In this document: positions 33,746 to 42,017 of the stretch, one piece after another
How positions within the stretch are numbered: position 1 is the stretch's first letter
Layout of the letters: each line of letters begins with the position of its first letter
From: Actinoplanes ianthinogenes
Lineage (GTDB): Bacteria > Actinomycetota > Actinomycetes > Mycobacteriales > Micromonosporaceae
DNA: 64,000 nucleotides
NCBI RefSeq assembly: GCF_018324205.1
Contig: NZ_AP023356.1
Location: forward strand, 682,001 to 746,000
Reading direction: 5' to 3'
Translations under genes and position numbers: made by a program
The notes under the pieces: model-generated
Seen by the model: the letters and a program-made list of their open reading frames with translations, nothing else
Told to the model about the DNA's origin: nothing
Databases searched by the model: none

Positions 33746-34141
33746 TCAGCTCCCGGAGAGCGTGCAGTCGTAGGGACGGTCGCCGCGCGGGGTGCAGCCG
33801 GCCGCGACCACCCGCCAGCCGTCGTCGACGACCGCCAGGAACAGGGTGTCGTCGGTGAACCGCACCTGCGCCCACTGCCCGAAGACCGAGGCGCCGACCA
33901 GCTGCCCGGGCCGGGGCAGGTCCTCGTCGAGGATCGCTTCCGGACACGGCTTGTCGGCTGACTTCTCCAGCTCCTCGGTGGTGTCCGGGGCGAGGGTGGC
34001 ACAGGCTTGCGCGCCGTCCCGGCCGGCGACCGCGGTCAGCAGGCGGGTCGCGACCGCGGAGGCCGCCTCTTCACGGCCCCCGACCGAACCACAGCCCGCC
34101 AGCGGAAGAAGCGCGGCGGCGATGATCAAGGTCCGTTTCAT
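33746..34141 (-). CDS. Small lipoprotein
   Basis: About 131 residues: lipobox LAGC (about 14-17), then a domain with ACATLAPDTTEELEKS, a second Cys (KPCPEAIL), AQVRFTDDTLFLAVVDDGWRVVAAGC and YDCTL. This resembles the low-level-identified group of actinobacterial lipoproteins with a SnoaL/NTF2-like fold (cysteine at ACxxL, W in DDGWRV), which I cannot name further. Start ATG 34141; another ATG lies four codons upstream. First gene of a three-gene unit with the 27-residue peptide and the DUF6766-like protein. Confidence 0.65.
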   Translation of the reverse strand: MKRTLIIAAALLPLAGCGSVGGREEAASAVATRLLTAVAGRDGAQACATLAPDTTEELEKSADKPCPEAILDEDLPRPGQLVGASVFGQWAQVRFTDDTLFLAVVDDGWRVVAAGCTPRGDRPYDCTLSGS

Positions 34142-34180
34142 GGTGTGCTGCATGCCCGGGACCGGGCGCTCTCAATCGCA

Positions 34181-34219
34181 CGGCGGCGCCGGACCACCTG
34201 TGGTGATCCGGCGCCGCCG
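34181..34219. terminator. Hairpin downstream of the CBS gene
   Basis: Perfect 13-bp arms (CGGCGGCGCCGGA / complement) around 13 bases, nine bases past the stop of the minus-strand CBS gene. Separates it from the lipoprotein unit. Confidence 0.7.
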
Positions 34220-34227
34220 ACCTTTGC

Positions 34228-34644
34228 TCAGCTCTTGGAGATGGCGTCCACCAGGTCGCCGACCGGGCGGTCCGGCAGTGCCCGGGCCACGTCGGCCAGG
34301 GCGACCATGCCGATCAGCTCGTGCCCGTCGATGACCGGGAGCCGGCGCACCTGGTAGCGGCCCATGGTGCGCAGGATCTCGGCGGCGTCGTCGTCGGCGC
34401 CGATCGTGACCGGCTTGCCCTCGGCCAGGTCACCGGCCGGGACGTCGGCCGGATTACGGCCCTTGGCGATCGCTTTCACCACGATGTCGCGATCGGTCAC
34501 CACGCCCTTGAGGCGATTGTCCTCGCCGCAGATGGGCAGTGATCCGATATCGAGATCGGCCATTTTCTGAGCGGCGTCGGCCAGCGTTTCCCGTTCACTC
34601 ACACAAACCGCGCCGGGAGTCATGATCTCGCGTGCGCTGGGCAT
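34228..34644 (-). CDS. Twin CBS-domain protein
   Basis: A 138-residue protein consisting of two CBS motifs (about 8-60 and 72-130), with the classic GVVTDRDIVVKAI and GMVALADVARAL ends and REIMTPGAV start. Such stand-alone pairs bind adenine nucleotides and are common in stress and hypoxia regulons of actinobacteria. The ATG is backed by a perfect AGGAGGAG at seven bases. A GGGTAT motif occurs 41 bases upstream but without a matching -35. Function inferred from family only. Confidence 0.88.
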   Translation of the reverse strand: MPSAREIMTPGAVCVSERETLADAAQKMADLDIGSLPICGEDNRLKGVVTDRDIVVKAIAKGRNPADVPAGDLAEGKPVTIGADDDAAEILRTMGRYQVRRLPVIDGHELIGMVALADVARALPDRPVGDLVDAISKS

Positions 34645-34721
34645 TTCTCCTCCTGACGAATTCATCGTGCGGATATGAACTCGCATACCCGGCACCGGCG
34701 CGTTCATGCGACCGTTACGGA

Positions 34722-35351
34722 TCAGCCGTGGGCGGCCTGCCGGGTCTGCTCGGTGGCGTGCTGGGCGGAGTCCTGAGCCTGCGCCTTGGTGGTCTGCGCC
34801 GCGTCCTGGGCGGTCTCCTTGAACTGCGCGGCGGCGTGCTGCACCGTGCCGGTCAGTTCGTCCTTCACCTCGGCGGCCAGGTCCTTGACCTGGTCGGTGA
34901 GGTCGCCGCTGTTCTCCTTGAGCTGCCGCCCGGCGCGACGCTCGGCCTCGGTGACCGGGATCAGGCCGGCGGCGAGCAGGCCGACGCCGAAGGCGATCAC
35001 GCCGGCCGCCAGCGGGTTGCCCTGGGTCTGGGTGGCCACCGCCTGCGGGGCGCTGCGCACCGCGTCCGCGGCGTCGTGCGCCTTCTCGCTCGCGGTGTCG
35101 CCCAGCCGGGACGCCTTGTCACCGACCGAGTCGGTCAGCCGGGACGCCTTGTCGTGCACCGTGCCCACCGCTGACGACGTGGAGTCGCCCACCTGGGAAG
35201 CGCTGCCCATCACCTTCTCCTTCACCGTGTTCCACCGCCGCTTGGCGACCCTGCTCGGGCTGGTCTTCTCGGCGAGCAGGTCGACGTCGCGGGTCAGCGA
35301 CGCGCGGGTCTGCTCGATGTTCTGCCTCAGCCGGTCGGGTTCTTCAGCCAT
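34722..35351 (-). CDS. DUF3618 envelope protein
   Basis: A 209-residue protein. The N-terminus (PDRLRQNIEQTRASLTRDVDLLAEKTSPSR, split) is the DUF3618 signature; next comes a helical stretch of SRLTDSVGDKASRLGDTASEKA-type repeats, one membrane helix (about 112-132, AAGVIAFGVGLLAAGL), then a long amphipathic Ala/Gln/Lys helix resembling LEA or apolipoprotein-like coils. The start has AAGGAGG and overlaps the holin gene by 25 bases. Third gene of an operon with the holin and the 255-residue coil protein. Stress role inferred. Confidence 0.85.
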   Translation of the reverse strand: MAEEPDRLRQNIEQTRASLTRDVDLLAEKTSPSRVAKRRWNTVKEKVMGSASQVGDSTSSAVGTVHDKASRLTDSVGDKASRLGDTASEKAHDAADAVRSAPQAVATQTQGNPLAAGVIAFGVGLLAAGLIPVTEAERRAGRQLKENSGDLTDQVKDLAAEVKDELTGTVQHAAAQFKETAQDAAQTTKAQAQDSAQHATEQTRQAAHG

Positions 35352-35743
35352 TGCGCGTCCTCCTTGAGGGTGTCGACGGTGCGCCGTGGCATCGGGTCCA
35401 CGGTCTTGAGACGGTTCTTGCCGGTCACGTAGAGGACGGCCGCGACGATCGCCCAGATCACGGCGACGATCAGGGCGGCCCAGCCGGCCGGCATGACGGC
35501 GTCCAGGCCGAACACGGCGGCGAAGCTGAGCAGCAGCACGGCCAGGTAGCCGGCGAACCCGGCGCCGCCGAGCATCCCGGCGGCCTTGCCCGCCTTGGTC
35601 GCCTCCTGCTTGATCTCCGCCTTGGCCAGTTCGACCTCCTGGCGGAACAGTTGCGACAGGTCGTCGCTGATGTTGCCGATCAGCTCACCGATCGACGTCT
35701 GCGCGACCCGGTCCGTCTGGTCCGGGGGAAGCGAGCTGGTCAC
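35327..35743 (-). CDS. Phage holin family III-like protein (PF07332 type)
   Basis: A 138-residue protein with a soluble N-terminal helix (GELIGNISDDLSQLFRQE; VELAKAEIKQEA) and two membrane helices (about 60-82, 86-108). The family is called actinobacterial holin superfamily III but is chromosomal in most actinobacteria and tied to envelope stress, not lysis. No phage genes surround it. Starts at GTG overlapping the upstream stop (GTGA); its end overlaps DUF3618. Confidence 0.85.
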   Translation of the reverse strand: MTSSLPPDQTDRVAQTSIGELIGNISDDLSQLFRQEVELAKAEIKQEATKAGKAAGMLGGAGFAGYLAVLLLSFAAVFGLDAVMPAGWAALIVAVIWAIVAAVLYVTGKNRLKTVDPMPRRTVDTLKEDAQWLKNPTG

Positions 35744-36507
35744 GGCCGCGGCTCCCGGGTGCCGAGCGGGTACTCCTCGGGCAGCACCACCGGGGTGCCG
35801 GTGCCGGTCGAGGCGTACTCGGTGCCGGCGGCGCCGGCCGTGGCGGGGGTCGGCGTGTAGCCGGTGCCGGCGTAATCGGCGGTGCCGGCGTAGTCGGCCC
35901 CGGCGCCGGTCGTGGTGGCGTAGTCACCGGCCGGCGGCACCGACGTGGACACCGTGCTGTAGCTGTCGGAGACCGGCTTGCGATCGGTCCCGGCCGTGGT
36001 TCCGGAGTCGGCCTTGGCCACGCTCTTGCCGAGCCGGCCGACCACGAAGCCGGCCGCCAGCGCGGTCGCCAGGAACGCGCCGGGGCGGCGGCGGGCGAAG
36101 TCCTGCACCTCGGCGAGGACCCCCTCGGGGCCGTTGCGGTCCAGGTAGTCGGCCAGCTGCCGGCCACCGTCGGCGACCCGGGACACCACCGTCGCGGCCG
36201 GCGTGTCGGGCCGGTCGCCGCGCATCTCGTCGAGGTGGTCCGCGGTCTGCCGGATCGTGCCGACCAGCCGGTCGTTCTGCGCCCGGGCATGCTCACCGAG
36301 CTTGTCGCGCACCTCGCCGGCCACGTTGCGGGCCTGCGCCCCGGCCTCGTGGCCGACGCGCCGCACCTGCTCGGCCGCGGTGTCCTTCACCTCGGACACG
36401 GCCTGGCCCGCCGCCTGCTTGCCTTCCACGGCGACGTGCTTGGCCTTCGCGGAAGTGTCACCGGAAGAATCATCCGGCGCATAGGCGCCGGTCGGTAGCT
36501 CACTCAC
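35740..36507 (-). CDS. Membrane-anchored helical/coil protein, first gene of stress operon
   Basis: A 255-residue protein. Residues 20-110 are a long charged Ala/Lys/Glu/Arg helix (KAKHVAVEGKQAAGQAV, VKDTAAEQVRRVGHEAG), then LADYLDRNGPEGVL, a helix GAFLATALAAGFVVGRL that probably enters the membrane (about 143-160), and a Tyr/Thr/Gly-rich tail with repeated DYAGT and GTG(T) units. Similar proteins accompany DUF3618 and holin III genes in actinobacteria. GTG start after GGGAGG. A SigB-like promoter match lies upstream. Confidence 0.75.
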   Translation of the reverse strand: MSELPTGAYAPDDSSGDTSAKAKHVAVEGKQAAGQAVSEVKDTAAEQVRRVGHEAGAQARNVAGEVRDKLGEHARAQNDRLVGTIRQTADHLDEMRGDRPDTPAATVVSRVADGGRQLADYLDRNGPEGVLAEVQDFARRRPGAFLATALAAGFVVGRLGKSVAKADSGTTAGTDRKPVSDSYSTVSTSVPPAGDYATTTGAGADYAGTADYAGTGYTPTPATAGAAGTEYASTGTGTPVVLPEEYPLGTREPRP

Positions 36508-36543
36508 GTTGCCTCCCTGTCAGCGGGTCATTCGCCGACCCCA

Positions 36544-36568
36544 ATGCCCGCTGGCGGGAAATCAAATC
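36544..36568 (-). promoter_or_regulatory. SigB-like promoter before the holin/DUF3618 operon
   Basis: On the minus strand GATT (36565-36568), 15 bases, GGGCAT (36544-36549): one mismatch in each half to GTTT-N15-GGGTAT, with the same spacer as the site before the DUF2267 gene. The -10 is 37 bases from the GTG. Confidence 0.4.
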
Positions 36569-36693
36569 CAACGATTTTCTGCGAATGATCTGGAAAGCGC
36601 CGGGTATTTCCCTGAGGTTTGTTTACCGGCACTACTCCGCGAATGGATCGCATCGCATGTCTAACCGGGCGCGGCCGGGGGAACAGGCGCAGC

Positions 36694-38127
36694 GTGACAA
36701 CCGAAACCACGCCGAGGACCCGCTGGCACGCGACGAGCGTCGCTCTGGTGGCCGGCTTCATGACCCTGCTCGACATCAGCATCGTGAACGTGGCACTGCC
36801 GTCCATCCGGGCTGATCTGCACCTGGGCTCCGGTGAGTTGCAGTGGGTGCTGTCCGGCTACGCGTTGACGTTCGGGCTGCTGCTGGTCCCGGCCGGGCGG
36901 TACGGGGACGCCCGGGGCCGCCGGTCCGTGTTCATCTTCGGCGTTGCGCTGTTCACGCTGGCCAGCGCCGCGGCCGGGCTGGCCGGCAGCGCGCTGTGGC
37001 TGGTGATCGCCCGGCTCGTCCAGGGCGCCGCGGGCGGCATCGTGAACCCGCAGGTCTCCGGGCTGATCCAGGAGCTGTTCGAGCCCGCCGAGCGGGGGAA
37101 GCCGTTCGGGCTGCTGGGGGCGACCATCGGGGTGTCGACGGCGATCGGGCCGCTGCTCGGTGGGCTGCTCATCGCGGTGTTCGGGGCGGCGGAGGGCTGG
37201 CGGTGGATCTTCTACATCAACGTGCCGATCGGGGTGCTGGCGATCGCGCTCGGGGCGCGGTGGATCCCGGTCCGGGAACGGTCGGCCGCCCGGTCGTCGG
37301 ACAGCCTGGACCCGGTCGGCGTGGCGCTGCTCGGGGCCGGCGTGTTCCTGCTGCTGTTGCCGCTGGTGCAGGAGCGGGAGTGGGGCGGCTCCGGCAAGTG
37401 GCTGCTGGTGGTCGCCGGGGCGGCGGTGCTGGCCGGTTTCTGGGCGTGGGAGCGGCGGTTCAGCCGGCGGGCCACCTCGGTGATCGACCTGGAACTGTTC
37501 CGGGTGCGGTCGTACTCGCTGGGGACGCTGGTCGGGGTGCTGTACTTCGGCGGGTTCACGTCGATCTTCTTCACCTACACGCTGTTCTTGCAGAACGGGC
37601 TGCACTACTCGGCGCTGGAGGCCGGGCTGGCGATCACGCCGTTCGCGCTCGGGTCGGCGGTGACTTCGGCGGTCGGTGGGCGCAAGGTGGGCTCGGCGGG
37701 TCGTGCGCTGGTCGTGGCGGGGCTGGCGACGGTCGCGGCCGGGCTTGTCGGCACGATCGTGGCGCTGTCCGTGGTGTCCGGGGCGGCGGCCGGGTGGGCC
37801 ACGGTGTTTCCGCTGTTCATCGCGGGGTTGGGTAGTGGTCTGGTGATCAGCCCGAATCAGACGATCACGCTGTCCGAGGTGCCCGTCCGGCGGGCCGGGA
37901 GCGCGGCCGCGGTGTTGCAGACCGGGCAGCGGATCGGGACCGCGGTGGGGATCGCCGGGGTGGGGGCGGTGTTCTTCAACCGGCTCGCCCATCACGGCGG
38001 TGACTGGGGGCTGGCGTTTCGCACCTCGCTGGCGGTGACGGTGGCGTTCGTCGGGGCCGCGCTGGTGGCGGCGGTGGTCGACGTACGGGCCGGGTCGGAC
38101 CGCTCGTCCTCGCCGCAGCGGGCCTGA
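36694..38127 (+). CDS. DHA2-type MFS transporter
   Basis: A 477-residue, about 14-helix proton-driven exporter: LLDISIVNVALPSIRADL (DHA2 opening), GRYGDARGRRSV (motif A), RLVQGAAGGIVNPQ (motif B) and GVSTAIGPLLGGLL (motif C). The GTG at 36694 gives the family-typical short N-terminus; the frame is open upstream but lacks support. No regulator is adjacent. Substrate unknown. Codon use becomes noticeably less strict (more GGG, CGG) than in its neighbours, possibly a more recent arrival. Confidence 0.88.
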   Translation: MTTETTPRTRWHATSVALVAGFMTLLDISIVNVALPSIRADLHLGSGELQWVLSGYALTFGLLLVPAGRYGDARGRRSVFIFGVALFTLASAAAGLAGSALWLVIARLVQGAAGGIVNPQVSGLIQELFEPAERGKPFGLLGATIGVSTAIGPLLGGLLIAVFGAAEGWRWIFYINVPIGVLAIALGARWIPVRERSAARSSDSLDPVGVALLGAGVFLLLLPLVQEREWGGSGKWLLVVAGAAVLAGFWAWERRFSRRATSVIDLELFRVRSYSLGTLVGVLYFGGFTSIFFTYTLFLQNGLHYSALEAGLAITPFALGSAVTSAVGGRKVGSAGRALVVAGLATVAAGLVGTIVALSVVSGAAAGWATVFPLFIAGLGSGLVISPNQTITLSEVPVRRAGSAAAVLQTGQRIGTAVGIAGVGAVFFNRLAHHGGDWGLAFRTSLAVTVAFVGAALVAAVVDVRAGSDRSSSPQRA

Positions 38128-38213
38128 GCGGTGTGAGCCGAGCTGGACGATGGCATATGGGAGGCGGACTCCTGGCCATGGTTCGTCCACCGTGAGTCGG
38201 GTGGACTAGTGAC

Positions 38214-39026
38214 ATGACAGAGACGATGAGCACTTTGGTGCTGGGTGGTACGGGCAAGACCGGGCGACGGGTGGCGGGGCTGCTCGCCGCTCAGGGGGTG
38301 CCGGTGCGGATCGGGTCCCGTGGCGCCACGCCCCGGTTCGACTGGGAGGACTCCGGGACGTGGTCCGGCGCGCTCGACGGGATGGCGGCCGTCTATCTCT
38401 CCTATCAGCCGGATCTGGCGTTCCCCGGGGCCACCGCGACCGTGCGGGCGTTCGTGGAGCAGGCCGTCAAGCACGGGGTGAGCCGGATCGTGCTGCTCGC
38501 CGGGCGCGGCGAGCCGGCCGCCGAGGCCGCGGAGGACGTGGTCAAGGAGTCCGGGGTGGAGTGGACCGTCGTGCGGGCGAGCTTCTTCGACCAGAACTTC
38601 AGTGAGGATCTCTTCCAGCCGGCGGTGGTGGCCGGGGAGATCGCACTGCCGGTCGGGGAGGCCGCCGAGCCGTTCGTGGACGCCGATGACATCGCCGAGG
38701 TGGCGGCCGCGGCGCTGACCGACGGGCGGCACCATGGGCGTACCTATGACCTGACCGGACCGCGTCTGCTCACCTTCGCCGAGGTGGCCGCGGAGATCTC
38801 CGCGGCCACCGGGCGGGAGATCCGGTTCATCCCGGTCAGCAAGGCCGACTATGCCGCGGCGCTGCGCGCCGAGGGGCTTCCGGAGGATCTGGCCGAGCTG
38901 TTCGCCGCGGTGACCGATGGGCGCAATGCCTATCTGGGGTACGGCGTGCAGCAGGCCCTGGGCCGTCCGGCCCGCGACTTCGCCGACTACGCCCGCGCGG
39001 CCGCCGCGACCGGGGTCTGGTCGTGA
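38214..39026 (+). CDS. NmrA-like NAD(P)-binding protein
   Basis: A 270-residue Rossmann protein of the atypical short-chain dehydrogenase (NmrA/quinone oxidoreductase QorB-like) group. Nucleotide-binding GGTGKTG is at residues 11-17, RIGSRG follows strand 2, and SRIVLLAGRGEPA and TVVRASFFDQNF correspond to strands 4-5. It could reduce a quinone or sense NADP. First gene of an operon: its stop overlaps the GTG of the DUF1772 gene by four bases. Confidence 0.85.
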   Translation: MTETMSTLVLGGTGKTGRRVAGLLAAQGVPVRIGSRGATPRFDWEDSGTWSGALDGMAAVYLSYQPDLAFPGATATVRAFVEQAVKHGVSRIVLLAGRGEPAAEAAEDVVKESGVEWTVVRASFFDQNFSEDLFQPAVVAGEIALPVGEAAEPFVDADDIAEVAAAALTDGRHHGRTYDLTGPRLLTFAEVAAEISAATGREIRFIPVSKADYAAALRAEGLPEDLAELFAAVTDGRNAYLGYGVQQALGRPARDFADYARAAAATGVWS

Positions 39027-39535
39027 CCGTGACCGCGGCCCGGCCGCGAACGGGTGTGCTCACCGGCGTGCTGACCGCCGCCCTGGTCTGCACCGGCCTG
39101 ATGGCCGGGATCTTCTTCGCCTTCACCGTGTCGGTGATGCCGGGCCTGGCGAACACCGACGACCGGACGTTCGTGACGGCCATGCGGCAGATCAACGCCG
39201 CCATCGAGAACGGCCTGTTCGGACTGGTCTTCGTCGGGGCGCTGGCCCTGCCGGCGCTGGCCGCGGTGCTGCTGGCCCGGTCGGGCCGGCGGGCCGCGGC
39301 CTGGTGGGCGGGTGCGGCGGCGGTGCTGTACCTGCTCGTGCTGATCCTGACCATGGCGGTCGAGGTGCCGCTCAACGACCAGCTCGCTCAGGCCGGCACG
39401 GACTTCGCGCGGGCCCGGCACGACTTCGAGGGCACCTGGGTGCCGGTCAACAACCTGCGAACGGTCCTGAACACCCTGGCCCTGGCCTGCCTGGGCCCCG
39501 CGCTGGCCCGCCGCACGGGTGGCGTGTCAGGGTGA
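39023..39535 (+). CDS. DUF1772 (anthrone-oxygenase-like) membrane protein
   Basis: A 170-residue protein with four helices and family features GIFFAFTVSVMPGL near residue 30, FV..MRQIN.AI, VEVPLND, and a final W..V/NN motif (GTWVPVNNLRTVLN). The family includes fungal anthrone oxygenases; in bacteria the function is unproven. It is sandwiched between the NmrA-like and AraC genes with overlaps at both ends (GTGA; TGATG), so the three are co-expressed. Confidence 0.85.
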   Translation: MTVTAARPRTGVLTGVLTAALVCTGLMAGIFFAFTVSVMPGLANTDDRTFVTAMRQINAAIENGLFGLVFVGALALPALAAVLLARSGRRAAAWWAGAAAVLYLLVLILTMAVEVPLNDQLAQAGTDFARARHDFEGTWVPVNNLRTVLNTLALACLGPALARRTGGVSG

Positions 39536-40515
39536 TGGACGTGGACACGCTGACCGGGCTGCTGGACGGGACTCGCGCGCGCGGCGCCTTTCTGCTGCGG
39601 ACGGTGGTGGAGCCGCCGTTCGCCCTGCGGATCCAGGACGAGGCGCCGTTGACGCTGGTCACCGTGATCCGCGGGACGGCCCAGGTGATCCGCGAGTCGG
39701 CGGTGGAGCTGAAGCCGGGGGACGTGGCGGTGATCCGGGGGCCGGAGCCGTACACGGTGGCCGACGCTCCGGGGACGCCCTGGCAGACGATCATCCATCC
39801 CGGTCAGGTGTGCACCACGGTGGACGGGGTGCCGCGCGAGCAGCTGGGGGTGCGCAGCTGGGGTGACCGGGTGGACGGCGGGACCGAGATGCTCACCGGG
39901 ACCTACCAGCTGCGCAGCGAGGTCAGCCGGCGGCTGCTCGGGGTGCTGCCCGCGATGGTGGTGCAGCCGGCCGCCGCCACCGACCGGACCCTGGTCGGCC
40001 TGCTGGTCACCGAGATGGCCGGCACCGCACCGGGTCAGGAGCTGGTCCTCGACCGGCTGCTCGACCTGCTGCTGGTGTCGGTGCTGCGGGCCTGGCTGGC
40101 CAGCCCGTCGGCCGGGTCCCGGCAGCACGCCCCGCACGACCCGGTGGTCGGCCCGGCACTGCGGCTGCTGCACACGGCGCCGGAGGAGCAGTGGACGGTG
40201 GCCGCGCTGGCGGCGAAGGCCGGGGTGTCCCGCTCGGCGCTGGCCCGGCGGTTCACCGATCTGGTCGGCGAGCCGCCGATGGCCTATCTGACCGGCTGGC
40301 GGCTGGCGCTCGCCGCGGACCTGCTGCGCGAGCCGGACGCGACGATCGGCGCGGTGGCGCGGCGGGTCGGTTACGGCAGCGCTTTCGCGCTGAGCGCGGC
40401 GTTCAAGCGCGAGCGCGGGCAGAGCCCGCAGGAGTATCGGCGCGAGACCGCTGCCGGTCAGGAGAAACACTTTACGACGTACGATCCCAGCGTGGTCCTT
40501 CTCGGTCAGGCTTAG
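39535..40515 (+). CDS. AraC-family regulator with cupin domain
   Basis: A 326-residue regulator: N-terminal cupin-type sensor (LKPGDVAVIRGPEPYTV, about 60-80) and C-terminal double helix-turn-helix (about 225-310) with WTVAALAAKAGVSRSALARR and the second-helix signature IGAVARRVGYGSAFALSAAF. The ATG overlaps the upstream stop (TGATG). It likely controls its own operon, which is the usual relation with NmrA-like/DUF1772 genes. Ligand unknown. Confidence 0.88.
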   Translation: MDVDTLTGLLDGTRARGAFLLRTVVEPPFALRIQDEAPLTLVTVIRGTAQVIRESAVELKPGDVAVIRGPEPYTVADAPGTPWQTIIHPGQVCTTVDGVPREQLGVRSWGDRVDGGTEMLTGTYQLRSEVSRRLLGVLPAMVVQPAAATDRTLVGLLVTEMAGTAPGQELVLDRLLDLLLVSVLRAWLASPSAGSRQHAPHDPVVGPALRLLHTAPEEQWTVAALAAKAGVSRSALARRFTDLVGEPPMAYLTGWRLALAADLLREPDATIGAVARRVGYGSAFALSAAFKRERGQSPQEYRRETAAGQEKHFTTYDPSVVLLGQA

Positions 40516-41166
40516 ATGAGCAACTCCACCGCCTATCCGATCGCGCACCTGGACTCGGCCGACGCGGTGATGCGGCTCGTCGACCGGCTGATCGCCGTGG
40601 CCGGCATCGCGCCGGCAAGCGTCGATGTGCGGATCCTGACCGACAGCCACGAGGCCGCCCGATACTCCTCACTCGTCCCGGAGGCCATGCTCGTCGCCGA
40701 CCTGTCCGCCGAGATGGCGCAGCGGTTGCCGGACGCGGACGTCGTCCGCGGGCGGAATTACTTCAGCCTGATCGCGCCGGCCACCCCGGGCCTCCTGGAG
40801 ACGCTGCGTGCCCTGCCCGCGGTGCCCATCGAGGTCGATGCCGACGAGCTGCCCGCGGATCGCGTCGGCGTGTCCGTCCTGACGGCGATCGGGGCAGCCC
40901 GCGGCACGGTGATCTGGGACCTCCCCCGGTGGCCGGGAGTCGAGGAGCTGTCCCTGGCCGGACAGGCCAAACACGCGATGATCCAGGTGACCCTGAACAG
41001 CTCGGACATCGACGCGCTCACCCCGGCGGACGGCCATCTCGTCTACGTCCACGTCGGCTCCGGACCCGCCGAGCGCGAACGCGCCGCCTGGCTGGCCCGC
41101 CAGGTGGGCTGCGTGTTCCAGGGGCCCCGGAACACGGATGGTGACGCTCGGTCGCCGGGTCCGTGA
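40516..41166 (+). CDS. Unknown protein downstream of AraC regulator
   Basis: A 216-residue soluble protein whose ATG touches the AraC stop (TAGATG), so probably the fourth gene of the operon. No family recognised. Visible: no signal or membrane helix; alternating predicted helices and strands, with DVRILTDSHEAARYSS and VPEAMLVADLSAEMAQRLPDA. The C-terminal GPRNTDGDARSPGP is unstructured. Composition is like that of neighbours. Confidence 0.6.
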   Translation: MSNSTAYPIAHLDSADAVMRLVDRLIAVAGIAPASVDVRILTDSHEAARYSSLVPEAMLVADLSAEMAQRLPDADVVRGRNYFSLIAPATPGLLETLRALPAVPIEVDADELPADRVGVSVLTAIGAARGTVIWDLPRWPGVEELSLAGQAKHAMIQVTLNSSDIDALTPADGHLVYVHVGSGPAERERAAWLARQVGCVFQGPRNTDGDARSPGP

Positions 41167-41195
41167 GGGTGGGAACGGGCTCGTAGGGTGGCGGC

Positions 41196-41489
41196 ATGGA
41201 TGGTGGGGAGTCGCTGGCCGCGGTGCGGCGGGAGATCGACGCGATCGACGGGGAGATGGTTCGGCTGCTGGCCGCGCGGGAGGGTCTGGTGCGGCGGGCC
41301 GGGGCGTTGAAGAAGGACGAGCAGGCGGTGCGGGCACCCGGGCGGGTCGAGGAGGTGATCGCCAAGGTGCGCGGGCTGGCCGGGGAGGCCGGGGCCTCCC
41401 CGGAGGTGGTGGAGCGGGTCTACCGGGCGATGATCGGCGCGTTCATCGAGCTTGAGCTGAACCAGCATCGAGGTAACCGGCAGCCTTGA
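41196..41489 (+). CDS. Chorismate mutase, AroQ type
   Basis: A 97-residue all-helical protein of the AroQ class: helix 1 with RREIDAIDGEMVRLLAAR, a Lys-containing turn (ALKKDEQAV), APGRVEEVIAKV and the last helix VVERVYRAMIGAFIELEL. It would convert chorismate to prephenate for Phe/Tyr synthesis or a specialised pathway; members of this small type also act as isochorismate-pyruvate lyases, which motifs alone cannot exclude. Its 3' end overlaps the convergent MazG gene by 47 bases. Confidence 0.8.
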   Translation: MDGGESLAAVRREIDAIDGEMVRLLAAREGLVRRAGALKKDEQAVRAPGRVEEVIAKVRGLAGEAGASPEVVERVYRAMIGAFIELELNQHRGNRQP

Positions 41490-41778
41490 CCACGCAGTCG
41501 GTGACCGCCTGCCGCGGGTCGGCGCCGAGGCTGGCGATCGCGACCAGGCTGGTGAACACGACGTCGGCGAGTTCGGCGACCACGTCGTCGACGGTGTGGG
41601 TGACGCCCTTGCGCGGGTTCTGGCCCTGCACGCCGATCCAGGCCTGCGCCACCTCGCCGGCCTCCTCGGTGAGTTTGAGCAGGCGCAGGGTCAGCTCGGC
41701 CGGGCCGGCGCCGTTCCGGGCGTCGAGGTGGGTGCGCCAGCGCTGGGCTTCGGACCAGATGAACTCGTCGTCGGGCAT
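41443..41778 (-). CDS. MazG-like NTP pyrophosphohydrolase
   Basis: A 111-residue all-alpha NTP-PPase: metal-binding E..EE in LLKLTEEAGEVAQAW (about 31-45) and ExxD in VVAELADVVFTSL (about 69-81). It would hydrolyse non-canonical or excess NTP/dNTP to monophosphate. The ATG at 41778 is preferred; the open frame upstream is Arg/Pro-rich and unlike the family. Convergent with chorismate mutase. Confidence 0.85.
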   Translation of the reverse strand: MPDDEFIWSEAQRWRTHLDARNGAGPAELTLRLLKLTEEAGEVAQAWIGVQGQNPRKGVTHTVDDVVAELADVVFTSLVAIASLGADPRQAVTDCVVKAAGYLDAGSAQAR

Positions 41779-42017
41779 GCCGAGATCATGCCTGCTCGGT
41801 GGCGCGGTGGTAGCGGCCCGGGGACGGCGGGTCCGTGTGTCGCGGTGCGGCCCGGTGGCCGGACCGCCTCGCGACACACGGCGGGTGGGCGGTGCGGTCG
41901 TACCAGAAAATCGACGCGGTCGGAAGCGGGCCGGGCCGCTCCGGTTTCGTCACACCCGGTGGGCATCGTGATCGGGGCGGGCATAGCCTGGCGGGGTAGC
42001 GACCAGCAGGAGGAAAG

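Noticed and set aside
35327..35743. Prophage remnant based on holin-family protein
   Set aside because: This holin family is chromosomal in actinobacteria; no phage structural, integrase or lysis genes are near.
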